DNA of 64,000 bases from Paraburkholderia sp. CNPSo 3272 (lineage in GTDB: Bacteria; Pseudomonadota; Gammaproteobacteria; Burkholderiales; Burkholderiaceae), in assembly GCF_024206495.1 (NCBI RefSeq), contig NZ_JAMBPQ010000035.1:1-64000 (forward strand), in the 5' to 3' direction. Below are positions 1 to 8,625 of this stretch, piece by piece; position 1 is the first letter of the stretch, and each line of letters opens with the position of its first letter. The position numbers and the translations under genes are program-made. The notes beneath the pieces were generated by a model. It ran no database searches. It saw only the letters and a program-made list of their open reading frames with translations, and had not been told where the DNA came from.

Positions 1-153
1 GAACTCACTGCCCGTGGCGCGAAACGCAATCTTGCAGCCCAAACCGCCGGAGCACCGCACAGCGCGTGGCGGCTCAGTCACAGTCCTGCAGTGAACCTCG
101 CCCTGTCAAACGGGTACTTACGTTCTCTCGGTCTCCCATCGGTTAGCCGGTAG
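1..153 (+). CDS. C-terminal fragment of an intron-associated reading frame
   Basis: An open frame enters from the window edge and stops at TAG 151-153, giving about 50 residues that end in GLPSVSR. It stops 15 bases before domain V of the group II intron. Intron-encoded reverse transcriptases and small satellite frames often end just upstream of domain V, so this may be such a tail. No catalytic motif lies in the visible part, so the identity is a guess from position. It may equally be a non-coding part of intron domain IV that happens to be open. Confidence 0.3.
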   Translation, partial: ELTARGAKRNLAAQTAGAPHSAWRLSHSPAVNLALSNGYLRSLGLPSVSR

Positions 154-168
154 TCGATCAACCGATCC

Positions 169-242
169 GAACCGCCGTGTACGGACCCGTACGCACGGTG
201 GTGTGGGAGGGGTCGGGCCGCGAGGCCTGCCCCTATCCCGAT
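169..242 (+). ncRNA. Group II intron domains V and VI
   Basis: Domain V: lower helix 172-179 pairs with 194-201, a two-base CG bulge lies at 192-193, and an upper helix TACG 180-183 pairs with CGTA 188-191 around the tetraloop GACC. Domain VI: GGGAGGGG at 205-212 pairs with CCCC 230-233 and TCCC 236-239, leaving T234 and A235 unpaired; A235 is the expected branch-point adenosine. The catalytic hairpin with its two-base 3'-side bulge followed by a bulged-A helix is the hallmark of these ribozymes. Confidence 0.8.
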
Positions 243-280
243 CGCCTGCGCCGCGCATGTATCGCTGGCGCAAAAGCAAA

Positions 281-304
281 CGGCGCCGCATTTTTGCGGC
301 GCCG
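281..304 (-). terminator. Rho-independent terminator of the COG0523 GTPase gene
   Basis: A perfect 10-bp stem, CGGCGCCGCA at 281-290 with its complement at 295-304, closes on a TTTT loop. Read on the minus strand it is followed by a T-rich run (TTTGCTTTTG). It lies 26 bases beyond the GTPase stop codon and also stands between that gene and the group II intron. Confidence 0.75.
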
Positions 305-329
305 TTGTTCGTTGAGCGCGTCGTTCGCG

Positions 330-1661
330 TCAGTCGGGACGGTGGACGATTTCGTCGTGATCGTCGTGATCATGATCGTGATCGTCGTCGTCGAGCTCCC
401 AGGACGGGAACGGGTCGGCGTAGCCCAGCCACGCTTCGGGTCCTGCCGCGTATTCCGCATCGTTGAGAAGGCATGCATCGAGCTTCGCGCGCCACGCGTC
501 GCGCTCGAGATCGATGCCGATCATCACCAGCTCCTGGCGGCGGTCGCCGACGCTGGGGTCGTCGAGATCGCCTTGCCAGTCGGCGGCGATTTCCTTTTCG
601 AGTTCGGCGTCCTGCGGCCATTCCTCGCGCGGCAGCGCCGCCCACCAAGTGCCCGCGGGACCGTGACGACACACGCCGCCCGCTTGCGAGAGCGTGCCCG
701 TGATGTCGTTGCGTGTGGCGAGCCAGAAGAAGCCCTTCGAGCGCAGCACGCCCTTCCACTCCTGGTTGAGCAGCGCCCAGAAGCGCTCGGGATGAAACGG
801 GCGGCGCGCGCGATAGACGAAGTTGCTGATGCCGTACTCGTCGGCTTCGCTGCGCGGCGCATGCGTATGCGCTGGATCGTGGCAATGCGCCGGGTCATCG
901 CGCTGCTCATGGTCATGCAGCGACGCGAGCCAGCCCGGCGCGCTCGACGCCGCATCGAAATCGAAGCGGCCCGTGTTGACCACTTCCTCGAGCGGCACAT
1001 TGCCGAAGCGGCTCACTACCTGCACCGCGCGCGGATTGATGCGCGCGAGTATGTGCTGCAGGCGCGCGAGTTCGTCGTCGCTCACGAGATCGGCCTTGTT
1101 CAGCACGAGCACGTCGCAGAACTCCACCTGATCGACGAGCAGCTCCACGATCGCGCGGTCGTCTTCCTCGCTCGCCGCCACGCCGCGCTGCGCGAGCTGG
1201 TCGGCGCTCGCGTAGTCGCGCAGGAAGTTGAATGCGTCGACGACGGTGACCATCGTGTCGAGACGCGCGAATTCATCGAGCGCGATGCCGTCGTCGCCGG
1301 CGAACGTGAAGGTTTCCGCGATCGGCATGGGCTCGGCCACGCCGGTCGATTCGATCACGATGGCGTCGAAGCGCTGGCCGGCGCGCGCCGGGTCGGCGAG
1401 GCGCTGGACCTCGGTGAGCAGGTCGTCGCGCAGCGTGCAGCAAATGCAGCCGTTCGACATTTCGACCACGCGCTCTTCCACGCGCGAGAGCGCCGAGGCG
1501 TCAAGCACGAGCGCGGCGTCGATGTTCACCGAGGCAAGGTCGTTGACGATCACCGCCACGCGCAGGCCCGCGCGGTTCGACAGGATATGGTTGAGCAGCG
1601 TGGTCTTGCCCGCGCCCAGAAAACCCGAGAGCACGGTGACGGGCAGTGGCGGCTGGTTCAT
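330..1661 (-). CDS. COG0523 (CobW/ZigA-type) GTP-binding metallochaperone
   Basis: G3E-family P-loop GTPase thought to load or traffic zinc in the cytoplasm. Residues 13-21 carry the Walker A loop GFLGAGKTT, residues 71-75 the family metal motif GCICC, 104-107 ESTG, and 188-191 the guanine-specificity motif NKAD. The CobW C-terminal domain follows. Two His/Asp-rich stretches, one in the middle of the protein (HDHEQRDDPAHCH) and one at the extreme C terminus (DDDHDHDHDDHDE), look like metal-binding tails. The ATG at 1661 was chosen because the P-loop follows directly at the usual distance; an upstream frame adds 54 unconvincing residues. No Zur box was recognised upstream. COG0523 subfamilies differ in metal, so zinc is inferred. 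443 residues. Confidence 0.88.
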   Translation of the reverse strand: MNQPPLPVTVLSGFLGAGKTTLLNHILSNRAGLRVAVIVNDLASVNIDAALVLDASALSRVEERVVEMSNGCICCTLRDDLLTEVQRLADPARAGQRFDAIVIESTGVAEPMPIAETFTFAGDDGIALDEFARLDTMVTVVDAFNFLRDYASADQLAQRGVAASEEDDRAIVELLVDQVEFCDVLVLNKADLVSDDELARLQHILARINPRAVQVVSRFGNVPLEEVVNTGRFDFDAASSAPGWLASLHDHEQRDDPAHCHDPAHTHAPRSEADEYGISNFVYRARRPFHPERFWALLNQEWKGVLRSKGFFWLATRNDITGTLSQAGGVCRHGPAGTWWAALPREEWPQDAELEKEIAADWQGDLDDPSVGDRRQELVMIGIDLERDAWRAKLDACLLNDAEYAAGPEAWLGYADPFPSWELDDDDHDHDHDDHDEIVHRPD

Positions 1662-1836
1662 CGCAGTGTGGTGCAGAAAGTGAATCGGAAGGCGCGCCGC
1701 GCGAAAGGATCGAAATCCTCGTAAGGGTGCGGCGCCAGCCAGCATTTTGCACCATGCACGCGCCCCGCGCAGGGCACGCGTGCCGCCGCATTCAGGGCGC
1801 AAGCACGCTGGGGCACTCAGCACGCGTTCAAGCGTG

Positions 1837-2283
1837 CTATTGCATGAGATGCCACTTGCGCAAAATGTCGGCGATTTGCTGCGCGTACTGGTCGCGCAGC
1901 GTCGGCGTTTCGGAATGGTAAGCGCCGATGGCAGCCCACGTGTTGCCGTACTTGTTCATCTTCTGGCGCAGATGCCACGCGGCGATATAGACGTTTTTGC
2001 ACGGCTCCATGAGCGTGCTTTGCGAAATGCCGTACTGCGAGAGCACGGGCAGATGCACGGAATTGATCTGCATGACGCCGTAGTCGATCGAACCGTTCGC
2101 ATTCCTGTGTACTGCGTCGGGACGGTTGTGCGACTCCTGCCAGGCAATGGCGCGCAGAATCAGCGGATTGACCTTCTGGTAGCGCGCGGCCTCGTCGAAA
2201 CAGTCCGCGTGCGCGAGCGTGCTGACGCTCGCGGTGACGAGCACCACGGCGGCGGCAAGCGTAGCGGACCAGACGTTGGGCAT
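1837..2283 (-). CDS. Secreted lytic transglycosylase (IagB/VirB1-like SLT domain)
   Basis: A 148-residue protein with an N-terminal signal peptide ending near LAHA and a compact SLT (goose-lysozyme-like) domain. The catalytic glutamate is expected in AIAWQESHN, followed by the family motifs YGVMQIN and IGAYHS. Such small specialised enzymes cleave peptidoglycan locally, often to let secretion machines cross the wall. It lies divergent from gspD, separated by about 520 bases, so a role in assembling the type II system is attractive but only inferred from position. The ATG at 2283 places the signal peptide at the N terminus; an upstream in-frame ATG at 2325 would bury it. Confidence 0.85.
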   Translation of the reverse strand: MPNVWSATLAAAVVLVTASVSTLAHADCFDEAARYQKVNPLILRAIAWQESHNRPDAVHRNANGSIDYGVMQINSVHLPVLSQYGISQSTLMEPCKNVYIAAWHLRQKMNKYGNTWAAIGAYHSETPTLRDQYAQQIADILRKWHLMQ

Positions 2284-2805
2284 GGCGACTCGCGCGGAAG
2301 CTGACAAAAGGGCAAGGACAAGCAAAGAGGCGAACGGCGCAGCCTGCAGAATGACGCAATCTCTCGCTGGGCGGCCTGATTTCTGGCGCGCAATGCGGGA
2401 ATTCCCACATAAAGACGGGGGAAACGTGCGTTGGCCATCCTTCGGGCCGCTCGTATGATACCGGTCACCGATGACGAGTCAAGTTGGCTGCTCAGTCAAG
2501 ACGCTGCGCTTCGAGCCAATCGAAGTCCGCGCGCGCCAGCTGATGAGGCATGCATGCTTACAAAAAGCTTGGGATTACCGGCTGGCGCGGCTCGGCGATT
2601 AGAAGAATTCCCCGGAGAGCCATTTTTTGTGACAAATTCGACACGAAAAACTGCTACTGTTTCATCTTTTGTTGACTAACGGACGTCCGGGCTGAGGAGA
2701 GCCGGCGCCGGCACTAGTCAGGAAAGCACAGGCGAGTCGGCCCCAAAGCCGTACGTCGAGGACGAATAGCCGCGCGCGTCTGCCGCTGGCTTCGATAAGA
2801 CACCC
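2284..2805. other. 522-base intergenic region between transglycosylase and gspD
   Basis: Divergent intergenic region that must contain the promoters of the transglycosylase and of gspD. Apart from an extended -10-like motif (see 2652-2660) I see no gene, RNA or repeat. Open frames here are short, lack ribosome sites and look like chance. Confidence 0.5.
2652..2660 (+). promoter_or_regulatory. Possible extended -10 promoter for gspD
   Basis: TGCTACTGT matches the TGn plus -10 layout of an extended -10 promoter. It lies in the locally most AT-rich part of the gap. No -35 stands at a proper distance, which extended -10 promoters tolerate. The leader to gspD would be about 140 bases. Confidence 0.3.
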
Positions 2806-5175
2806 ATGAGAAGAAATCGTATGGCTTTGCGTCGCGTCGCCACGGCGCTGCTCGTGAGCGGACTCATTACGGCACAGCTTGCCTATGCGCAGGTCACGCT
2901 CAATTTTGTCAACGCCGACATCGACCAGGTGGCGAAGGCAATTGGCGCCGCCACCGGCAAAACGATCATCGTCGATCCCCGCGTGAAGGGCCAGCTCAAC
3001 CTCGTCTCCGAGAACGCTGTACCTGAAGACCAGGCGCTCAAGACCCTGCAGTCGGCGCTACGCATGCAAGGCTTCGCGCTCGTGCAGGATCATGGCGTCC
3101 TGAAGGTCGTGCCGGAAGCCGACGCCAAGCTGCAGGGCGTGCCCACCTATGTGGGCAATGCGCCCACCGCGCGTGGCGACCAGGTGGTGACCCAGGTGTT
3201 CACGCTCAGGCACGAGTCGGCGAACAACCTGCTGCCGGTGTTGCGCCCGCTCATCTCGCCGAACAACACCATCGCCGCCTACCCGTCGAACAACACGCTC
3301 ATCGTGACCGACTATGCGGACAACGTGCGCCGCATCGCCTCGATCATCGCGGGTGTGGACTCGGCCGCCGGCCAGCAGGTCCAGGTGGTGCCGCTGCACA
3401 ATGCCAATGCGCTCGACATCGCGCCGCAAATCGCCAAGATGCTCGACCCGGGTTCGATCGGCGCCTCGGACCCGTCGCTGAAGGTTTCGGTCATCGCCGA
3501 CCCGCGCACCAACTCGCTGATGCTGCGCGCTTCGAACGCGCAACGCCTCGCCTCCGCGGTCCAGCTATCGAAGCAGCTCGACGCGCCCACCAGCATGCCG
3601 GGCAACATTCACGTCGTGCCGCTGCGCAATGCCGACGCCACGCAACTCGCCAAGACGCTGCGCGGTATGCTCGGCAAGGGCGGCAACGATACGTCGTCGT
3701 CCGGCAATGCGAACGGCTTCAACCAGGCCGGCAACAGCGGCGGCGGCGGCGGCATGTCGACCGGCACCTCCGGCACGCCGCCGCTGCCGTCGAGCTCGCT
3801 TGGCGGCGGCACGTCGTCGGGCAGTTCGCTTGGCGGGGGCAGTTCGTACGGCAGCGGCGGCAGCGGCGGCAGCAACGAAGCCCCGTTCCTCGGCGGCGAC
3901 AAGGACAAGGGCGACGAGAACCAGCCGGGCGGCATGATCCAGGCCGATGCGGCGACCAACTCGCTGATCATCACGGCGCCGGATGCGGTGTACCGCAACC
4001 TGCGCGCCGTGATCAACCAGCTCGACGCGCGGCGCGCACAGGTCTATATCGAGGCGCTGATCGTCGAGCTGAACTCGACCACCAACGCCAACCTGGGCAT
4101 TCAGTGGCAGGTCGCGAGCGGCAACGTCTACGCGGGCACCAATCTCGCGACGGGCAGCGGCAACAGCATCGTCAACCTGACGGCGGCAGCGGCGGCCGCT
4201 GCGAGCACCGGCGGCCTCGCCAACGCGCTCGGGGCTTCCAGCCTCCAGCAGGGCCTGAACGTCGGCTGGATCAAGAACATCTTCGGCGTGCAGGGGCTTG
4301 GCGCGTTGCTGCAGGCGCTCTCGCAAACGGCCGACGCCAACGTGCTGTCCACGCCTAACCTCATCACGCTCGACAACCAGGAAGCGAAGATCGTCGTCGG
4401 TACGAACGTGCCGATCCAGACGGGTTCGTATTCGAACCTCACGAGCGGCACGGCGAGCACGGCGTTCAACACGTACGACCGTGTGGACGTGGGCTTGACG
4501 CTGCACATCAAGCCGCAGATCACCGACGGCGGCATCCTCAAGCTGCAGCTGTACACGGAAGACTCGGCGATCGTGACGGGCACGACCAACGCGACGACCA
4601 ATCCGGCCGGCCCCGAGTTCACCAAGCGTTCGATCCAGTCGACCGTGCTGGCCGACAATGGCGAGATCATCGTGCTCGGCGGCCTGATGCAGGACAACTA
4701 TCAGGTCGCCAACAGCAAGGTGCCGCTGCTCGGCGACATTCCGTGGATCGGCCAGCTGTTCCGCTCGGAAAACAAGACGCGCGAGAAGACCAACCTGATG
4801 GTGTTCCTGCGTCCGGTGATCATCAGCGACCGCGACACGGCGCAGGCGGTCACGTCGAATCGCTACGACTATATCCAGGGCGTGACGGGCGCATACAAGT
4901 CCGACAACAACCTGATCAAGGATCGCGACGACCCGGTCGTGCCGCCGATGCCGGTGGGCCCGAGCCAGGGCGGCTCCGCGCTGAACCTGTTCGATCTCGA
5001 CCAGATGCGGCGTCAACAGGCGCTGGGCGTACAGCCCGTGGCTCCCGCAAATCCGGCAGGCGCCGTGCAAATGCAGCCCGCCGCACCCGTGCAGACGGCG
5101 CCGGTGCAGACGGCGCCGGTGGAAACCACACCGGTGCAGCAGGCGGCGCCGGCCACCACGCGGGTGCAGCCGTGA
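2806..5175 (+). CDS. gspD: Type II secretion secretin GspD
   Basis: Forms the outer-membrane channel through which folded exoproteins leave. A signal peptide ends at about residue 28 (AYA before QVTLNF); N0 and repeated N1-N3 domains follow, then the secretin core from about residue 400 to 680, ending in a typical TNLMVFLRPVI strand. Between N-domains and core, about residues 292-375 form a Gly/Ser-rich linker. The C terminus carries Gln-Thr-Ala-Pro repeats. ATG 2806 and in-frame ATG 2821 are both possible; the latter has GAGAAG just upstream and also leaves a good signal peptide. First gene of gspD-E-F; its stop overlaps the gspE GTG start. A chaperoning pilotin is not encoded nearby. Confidence 0.95.
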   Translation: MRRNRMALRRVATALLVSGLITAQLAYAQVTLNFVNADIDQVAKAIGAATGKTIIVDPRVKGQLNLVSENAVPEDQALKTLQSALRMQGFALVQDHGVLKVVPEADAKLQGVPTYVGNAPTARGDQVVTQVFTLRHESANNLLPVLRPLISPNNTIAAYPSNNTLIVTDYADNVRRIASIIAGVDSAAGQQVQVVPLHNANALDIAPQIAKMLDPGSIGASDPSLKVSVIADPRTNSLMLRASNAQRLASAVQLSKQLDAPTSMPGNIHVVPLRNADATQLAKTLRGMLGKGGNDTSSSGNANGFNQAGNSGGGGGMSTGTSGTPPLPSSSLGGGTSSGSSLGGGSSYGSGGSGGSNEAPFLGGDKDKGDENQPGGMIQADAATNSLIITAPDAVYRNLRAVINQLDARRAQVYIEALIVELNSTTNANLGIQWQVASGNVYAGTNLATGSGNSIVNLTAAAAAAASTGGLANALGASSLQQGLNVGWIKNIFGVQGLGALLQALSQTADANVLSTPNLITLDNQEAKIVVGTNVPIQTGSYSNLTSGTASTAFNTYDRVDVGLTLHIKPQITDGGILKLQLYTEDSAIVTGTTNATTNPAGPEFTKRSIQSTVLADNGEIIVLGGLMQDNYQVANSKVPLLGDIPWIGQLFRSENKTREKTNLMVFLRPVIISDRDTAQAVTSNRYDYIQGVTGAYKSDNNLIKDRDDPVVPPMPVGPSQGGSALNLFDLDQMRRQQALGVQPVAPANPAGAVQMQPAAPVQTAPVQTAPVETTPVQQAAPATTRVQP

Positions 5176-6668
5176 GCACGCCGCAAGCGCCTGCGGCCAG
5201 CGGCGCAGCGGACCGCGAGCCGCCCTCGCCGCTTGCCGCGCGCCTCGTGCCGTATGGCTTTGCGCGCAGCGGCCAGATCCTGGTCGCCCAGCAACGCGCC
5301 GAAGGCCTCGAAGTGTGGATCAGCGAGCGCACCTCGCAGGCCGCGATCGCCGAGGTCGCGCGCAACTTCGGCGCGTTCGCACTCGTGCGCGTGCCGGCCG
5401 ACGAACTCGCGCAGGCCATCAACCAGGCGTACGCGCGCCAGGACGGCAGCGCCGCGCAGGTGGTGGGCGAAGTGGAAGGCGAAGTCGATCTTTCGCGCCT
5501 CATGCAGGACATTCCCGAAGTGGAAGACCTGCTGGAGTCCGAAGACGACGCGCCGATCATCCGCATGATCAACGCGCTCCTCACGCAGGCCGCGCGCGAG
5601 CAGGCATCGGACATTCATATCGAGCCGTTCGAGAATGCCTCGGTCGTGCGCTTTCGCGTGGACGGCACACTGCGCGATGTCGTGCGACCGAAAAAGGCGC
5701 TGCACGGCGCGCTGATCTCGCGTATCAAGATCATGGCGCAGCTCGACATCGCCGAGAAACGCCTGCCGCAGGACGGCCGCATCACGCTGCGCGTGGGCGG
5801 GCGTCCGGTGGACGTGCGCGTTTCCACGCTGCCCACCGGCCACGGCGAGCGCGCGGTGCTGCGTCTGCTGGAAAAAGACGCGCAGCGCCTGAACCTCGAA
5901 GCGCTCGGCATGGCCGGCGACACGCTCGGCAAGTTCGACCAGCTGATCGCGAAGCCGCACGGCATCGTGCTCGTGACCGGGCCGACGGGCTCGGGCAAGA
6001 CGACCACGCTCTACGCGTCGATGTCGCGGCTCGAAACGGCCACGACCAACATCATGACCGTGGAAGACCCGATCGAGTACGACCTCTCGGGCATCGGGCA
6101 AACGCAGGTGAACGAGCGCATCGGCATGACGTTTGCGCGCGCGTTGCGCTCGATCCTGCGTCAGGACCCGGACATCATCATGATCGGTGAAATCCGCGAC
6201 CTCGAAACCGCGCAGATCGCGGTGCAGGCGTCGCTCACGGGCCACCTCGTGCTCGCGACGCTCCATACCAACGACGCCGCCTCGGCGGTGACGCGTCTGA
6301 CCGACATGGGCGTCGAGCCGTATCTGCTCGCCTCGTCGCTGCTCGGCGTCCTCGCGCAGCGCCTCGTGCGCCAGCTTTGCCCCGTGTGCAAGGAAGAACG
6401 CGTGGAAGACGACGGCAGAAAGCGCTGGCATCCGGTGGGCTGCGATCGTTGCGGCCATTCGGGCTACGCAGGACGGCGCGGCGTGTACGAACTGCTGCTC
6501 ATCGACGAGCCGATTCGCGCGCTCATCCACCGCAACGCCGCCGATGCGGAAATCTTCGCGGCCGGCCGCGCGCAAGGCATGCGCACGCTGCGTGAAGACG
6601 GCGAGCGCTGGGTCGAAGCGGGCAGGACGTCGCTCGAGGAAGTGTTGCGCGTGACGGGCGGCGCGTAA
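5172..6668 (+). CDS. gspE: Type II secretion ATPase GspE
   Basis: Cytoplasmic hexameric ATPase that drives pseudopilus assembly, docked on GspL. Walker A GPTGSGKTTT lies near residues 270-279, the Asp box and Walker B (DPDIIMIGEIRD) near 331-342, the His box LVLATLHTNDA after it, and a zinc-binding pair of CxxC motifs (CPVC near 403, CDRC near 423) near the C-terminal third, as in classic GspE. 498 residues, normal length. The GTG start at 5172 overlaps the gspD stop (GTGA), a translational coupling arrangement, and the N-terminal Pro/Ala-rich segment leads straight into the GspE N-domain. Confidence 0.95.
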   Translation: MSTPQAPAASGAADREPPSPLAARLVPYGFARSGQILVAQQRAEGLEVWISERTSQAAIAEVARNFGAFALVRVPADELAQAINQAYARQDGSAAQVVGEVEGEVDLSRLMQDIPEVEDLLESEDDAPIIRMINALLTQAAREQASDIHIEPFENASVVRFRVDGTLRDVVRPKKALHGALISRIKIMAQLDIAEKRLPQDGRITLRVGGRPVDVRVSTLPTGHGERAVLRLLEKDAQRLNLEALGMAGDTLGKFDQLIAKPHGIVLVTGPTGSGKTTTLYASMSRLETATTNIMTVEDPIEYDLSGIGQTQVNERIGMTFARALRSILRQDPDIIMIGEIRDLETAQIAVQASLTGHLVLATLHTNDAASAVTRLTDMGVEPYLLASSLLGVLAQRLVRQLCPVCKEERVEDDGRKRWHPVGCDRCGHSGYAGRRGVYELLLIDEPIRALIHRNAADAEIFAAGRAQGMRTLREDGERWVEAGRTSLEEVLRVTGGA

Positions 6669-6738
6669 TGCGCCGCACGACGGGCCGCACGATGAACCAC
6701 CAGATGGACGCTCAATAAAAGCGAGGGCGATCAGCAAC

Positions 6739-7956
6739 ATGCCGGCATTTCGCTTCGAAGCCATCGACGCCACGGGCAAACCGCAAAAAGGCGTGCTCGA
6801 CGCGGACAGCGCTCGCGGCGCGCGTGCGCTGCTGCGCGGCCAGGGTCTCACTCCGCTCGTGGTCGAACCCGCCGCGAGCCGCACGCGCGGCGCGCGCCAG
6901 CAAAGGCTCGCGCTCGGGCGCAAGCTCTCGCAGCGCGAGCAGGCGATCCTCACGCGCCAGCTCGCGAGCCTGCTGGTGGCGGGCTTGCCGCTTGGCGAGG
7001 CGCTTGCGGTGCTCACCGAGCAGTCCGAGCGCGACTACATCCGCGAGCTGATGGCGGCCATTCGCGCCGAGGTGCTCGGCGGCCATTCGCTCGCAAGCGC
7101 CCTCGAGCAGCATCCGCGCGACTTCCCGGATATCTACCGTGCGCTCGTGGCCGCGGGCGAGCACACCGGCAAGCTCGGCATCGTGCTGTCGCGTCTGGCC
7201 GACTACATCGAGCAGCGCAACGCGCTCAAGCAGAAGATCGTGCTCGCCTTCACCTATCCGACGATCGTCACGATCATCGCGTTCGGCATCGTCACGTTCC
7301 TGCTCAGCTACGTGGTGCCGCAAGTGGTGAACGTGTTCGCGAGCACTAAGCAGCAACTGCCCTTGCTCACCATCGTGATGATGGCGCTCTCGGGCTTCGT
7401 GCGGCAGTGGTGGTGGGCGGTGCTGATCGCCGTGGCCGTGGTGGCGTGGATCGTGCGCTCGACCTTGCGCCGGCCAGGCCCCCGCCTCGCATTCGACCGC
7501 TGGATGCTCACCGCGCCGCTCGCGGGCAAGCTCGTGCGCGGCTACAACACCGTGCGCTTCGCGAGCACGCTCGGCATTCTGAGCGCGGCGGGCGTGCCGA
7601 TCTTGCGCGCGCTGCAGGCGGCCGGCGAAACGCTCTCGAACAAGGCGATGCGCACGAACATCGACGAAGCCATCGTGCGTGTGCGCGAAGGCACGTCGCT
7701 CTCGCGCGCGCTTGGCAACACGAAGACGTTTCCGCCCGTGCTCGTGCACCTGATTCGCTCTGGCGAGGCGACGGGCGACGTGACGACCATGCTCGACCGC
7801 GCAGCCGAAGGCGAGGCGCGCGAACTCGAGCGGCGCACGATGTTCCTCACGAGCCTGCTCGAACCGCTCTTGATCCTGGCGATGGGGGGCGTGGTGCTCG
7901 TGATCGTGCTCGCGGTGATGCTGCCGATCATCGAGCTGAACAACCTCGTGCAGTAA
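6739..7956 (+). CDS. gspF: Type II secretion inner-membrane platform protein GspF
   Basis: Polytopic platform protein linking GspE to the pseudopilus. It shows the two repeated T2SSF domains, each with the helical core (first near SQREQAILTRQLASL, second near FASTLGILSAAGVPI), and three membrane segments (about residues 170-190, 220-240 and 375-397). Length 405 is standard. It begins 70 bases after gspE and has a purine-rich ribosome site (GCGAGGG) upstream. Completes the gspD-E-F transcription unit. Confidence 0.95.
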   Translation: MPAFRFEAIDATGKPQKGVLDADSARGARALLRGQGLTPLVVEPAASRTRGARQQRLALGRKLSQREQAILTRQLASLLVAGLPLGEALAVLTEQSERDYIRELMAAIRAEVLGGHSLASALEQHPRDFPDIYRALVAAGEHTGKLGIVLSRLADYIEQRNALKQKIVLAFTYPTIVTIIAFGIVTFLLSYVVPQVVNVFASTKQQLPLLTIVMMALSGFVRQWWWAVLIAVAVVAWIVRSTLRRPGPRLAFDRWMLTAPLAGKLVRGYNTVRFASTLGILSAAGVPILRALQAAGETLSNKAMRTNIDEAIVRVREGTSLSRALGNTKTFPPVLVHLIRSGEATGDVTTMLDRAAEGEARELERRTMFLTSLLEPLLILAMGGVVLVIVLAVMLPIIELNNLVQ

Positions 7957-8001
7957 GGCGTACGAACTGCACGAAGCCGCAGGAAGGCGGGCGCGCCGAA
8001 C

Positions 8002-8415
8002 TCAGCGCATGTAGATGGTGGGACCGGCTGCGTTGGGCGGCAGGAAGATTTCGGAGTGCACGCCGTGACGGTCGATGACGATCGAGCGGGGGCGCACTTC
8101 GAAGAGTTTGGAGTTCTGGTCGAGCGGGCCGCCGAGCGAAATGGCCCGCGGGGGTTCGCCGCCCACGCTGACGATGGCCGCCGCGCCCTGGGCGAGCGAG
8201 AGGATGCCGAACAGGTGAATGTCCTGCACGGGGTTGCGCTCGAGCCTGCCACCGAACAGCGTGCCGGCCTGGTCGAGCGAAACCGGCGCGCGGGCGGCGG
8301 CGGCCTGCACCGGCGCCGCGCGGTTGGTGGCGAGGGTGATCGTCCACCACGTGGCCGTGGCGCAGAACACCGCAAACGCGGCGAGGGAAAGAAGGCGGAT
8401 TTGCAGTGGGCTCAT
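8002..8415 (-). CDS. gspC: Type II secretion protein GspC, inverted relative to the cluster
   Basis: Short GspC: one membrane anchor near residues 7-27 and a homology-region domain (TLFGGRLERNPVQDIHLFG onwards) that contacts secretin N0. At 137 residues it ends after that domain, so the C-terminal PDZ or coiled-coil domain of longer GspC proteins is missing. It is the only gene of the cluster on the minus strand, placed between gspF and gspG, so it needs its own promoter; an ATTGTA (TACAAT on the coding strand) lies at 8422-8427, a few bases before the start. ATG 8415 was preferred over an upstream frame because it puts the membrane anchor at the N terminus. Confidence 0.85.
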   Translation of the reverse strand: MSPLQIRLLSLAAFAVFCATATWWTITLATNRAAPVQAAAARAPVSLDQAGTLFGGRLERNPVQDIHLFGILSLAQGAAAIVSVGGEPPRAISLGGPLDQNSKLFEVRPRSIVIDRHGVHSEIFLPPNAAGPTIYMR

Positions 8416-8421
8416 GCGCTC

Positions 8422-8508
8422 ATTGTACGAAGGTTTATGAAATTTTTGATGTACGCGTTTGCCATGCCCGCAAGGCGTCGGAAAGGCGTCATCGTGTGAC
8501 ATTACAAT
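8422..8508. promoter_or_regulatory. Divergent -10-like elements between gspC and gspG
   Basis: Two TACAAT hexamers face away from each other: one on the minus strand at 8422-8427 toward gspC, one on the plus strand at 8503-8508 toward gspG. Neither has a clear -35. The gspG element would give a leader of about 110 bases, the gspC element a very short leader. This suggests that the second half of the secretion cluster has its own promoter. Confidence 0.35.
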
Positions 8509-8625
8509 GACCCGTCATGCGTGCGAGGACCCGGCTCGATTCGAGCGGCGGGTTCGATTGCAGCGGGACGAAGCGCGGCGCACAGGCGTGCACCGCACCA
8601 TATCTAGCAAGGGAGGAAAGAACTC

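Larger units (their letters stand above)
1..242 (+). mobile_element. 3' end of a group II intron (5' part outside window)
   Basis: The right end of this stretch folds as group II intron domains V and VI. Domain VI ends with an unpaired A at 235 followed by exactly seven bases to a terminal GAT at 240-242, which is where lariat introns end. The intron's 5' half and most of any reverse transcriptase gene lie left of the window. The 3' exon would begin at about 243, between the intron and the convergent GTPase gene, so no gene in this window is visibly interrupted. Seen: the fold and the branch-point spacing. Known: this domain V/VI arrangement is specific to group II introns. Inferred: that the element is a full intron and not a 3' remnant. 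Confidence 0.75.

Noticed and set aside
177..1724. A 515-codon plus-strand frame over the GTPase gene
   Set aside because: It is antisense to a gene with clear P-loop and NKAD motifs and has the Arg/Ala/Val-rich composition typical of GC-rich shadow frames.
5013..7016. A 667-codon minus-strand frame across gspE
   Set aside because: Antisense to the GspE Walker and zinc motifs; no ribosome site and no recognisable domain.
7957..8001. A terminator between gspF and convergent gspC
   Set aside because: No stem of more than five pairs and no T run in the 45-base gap.
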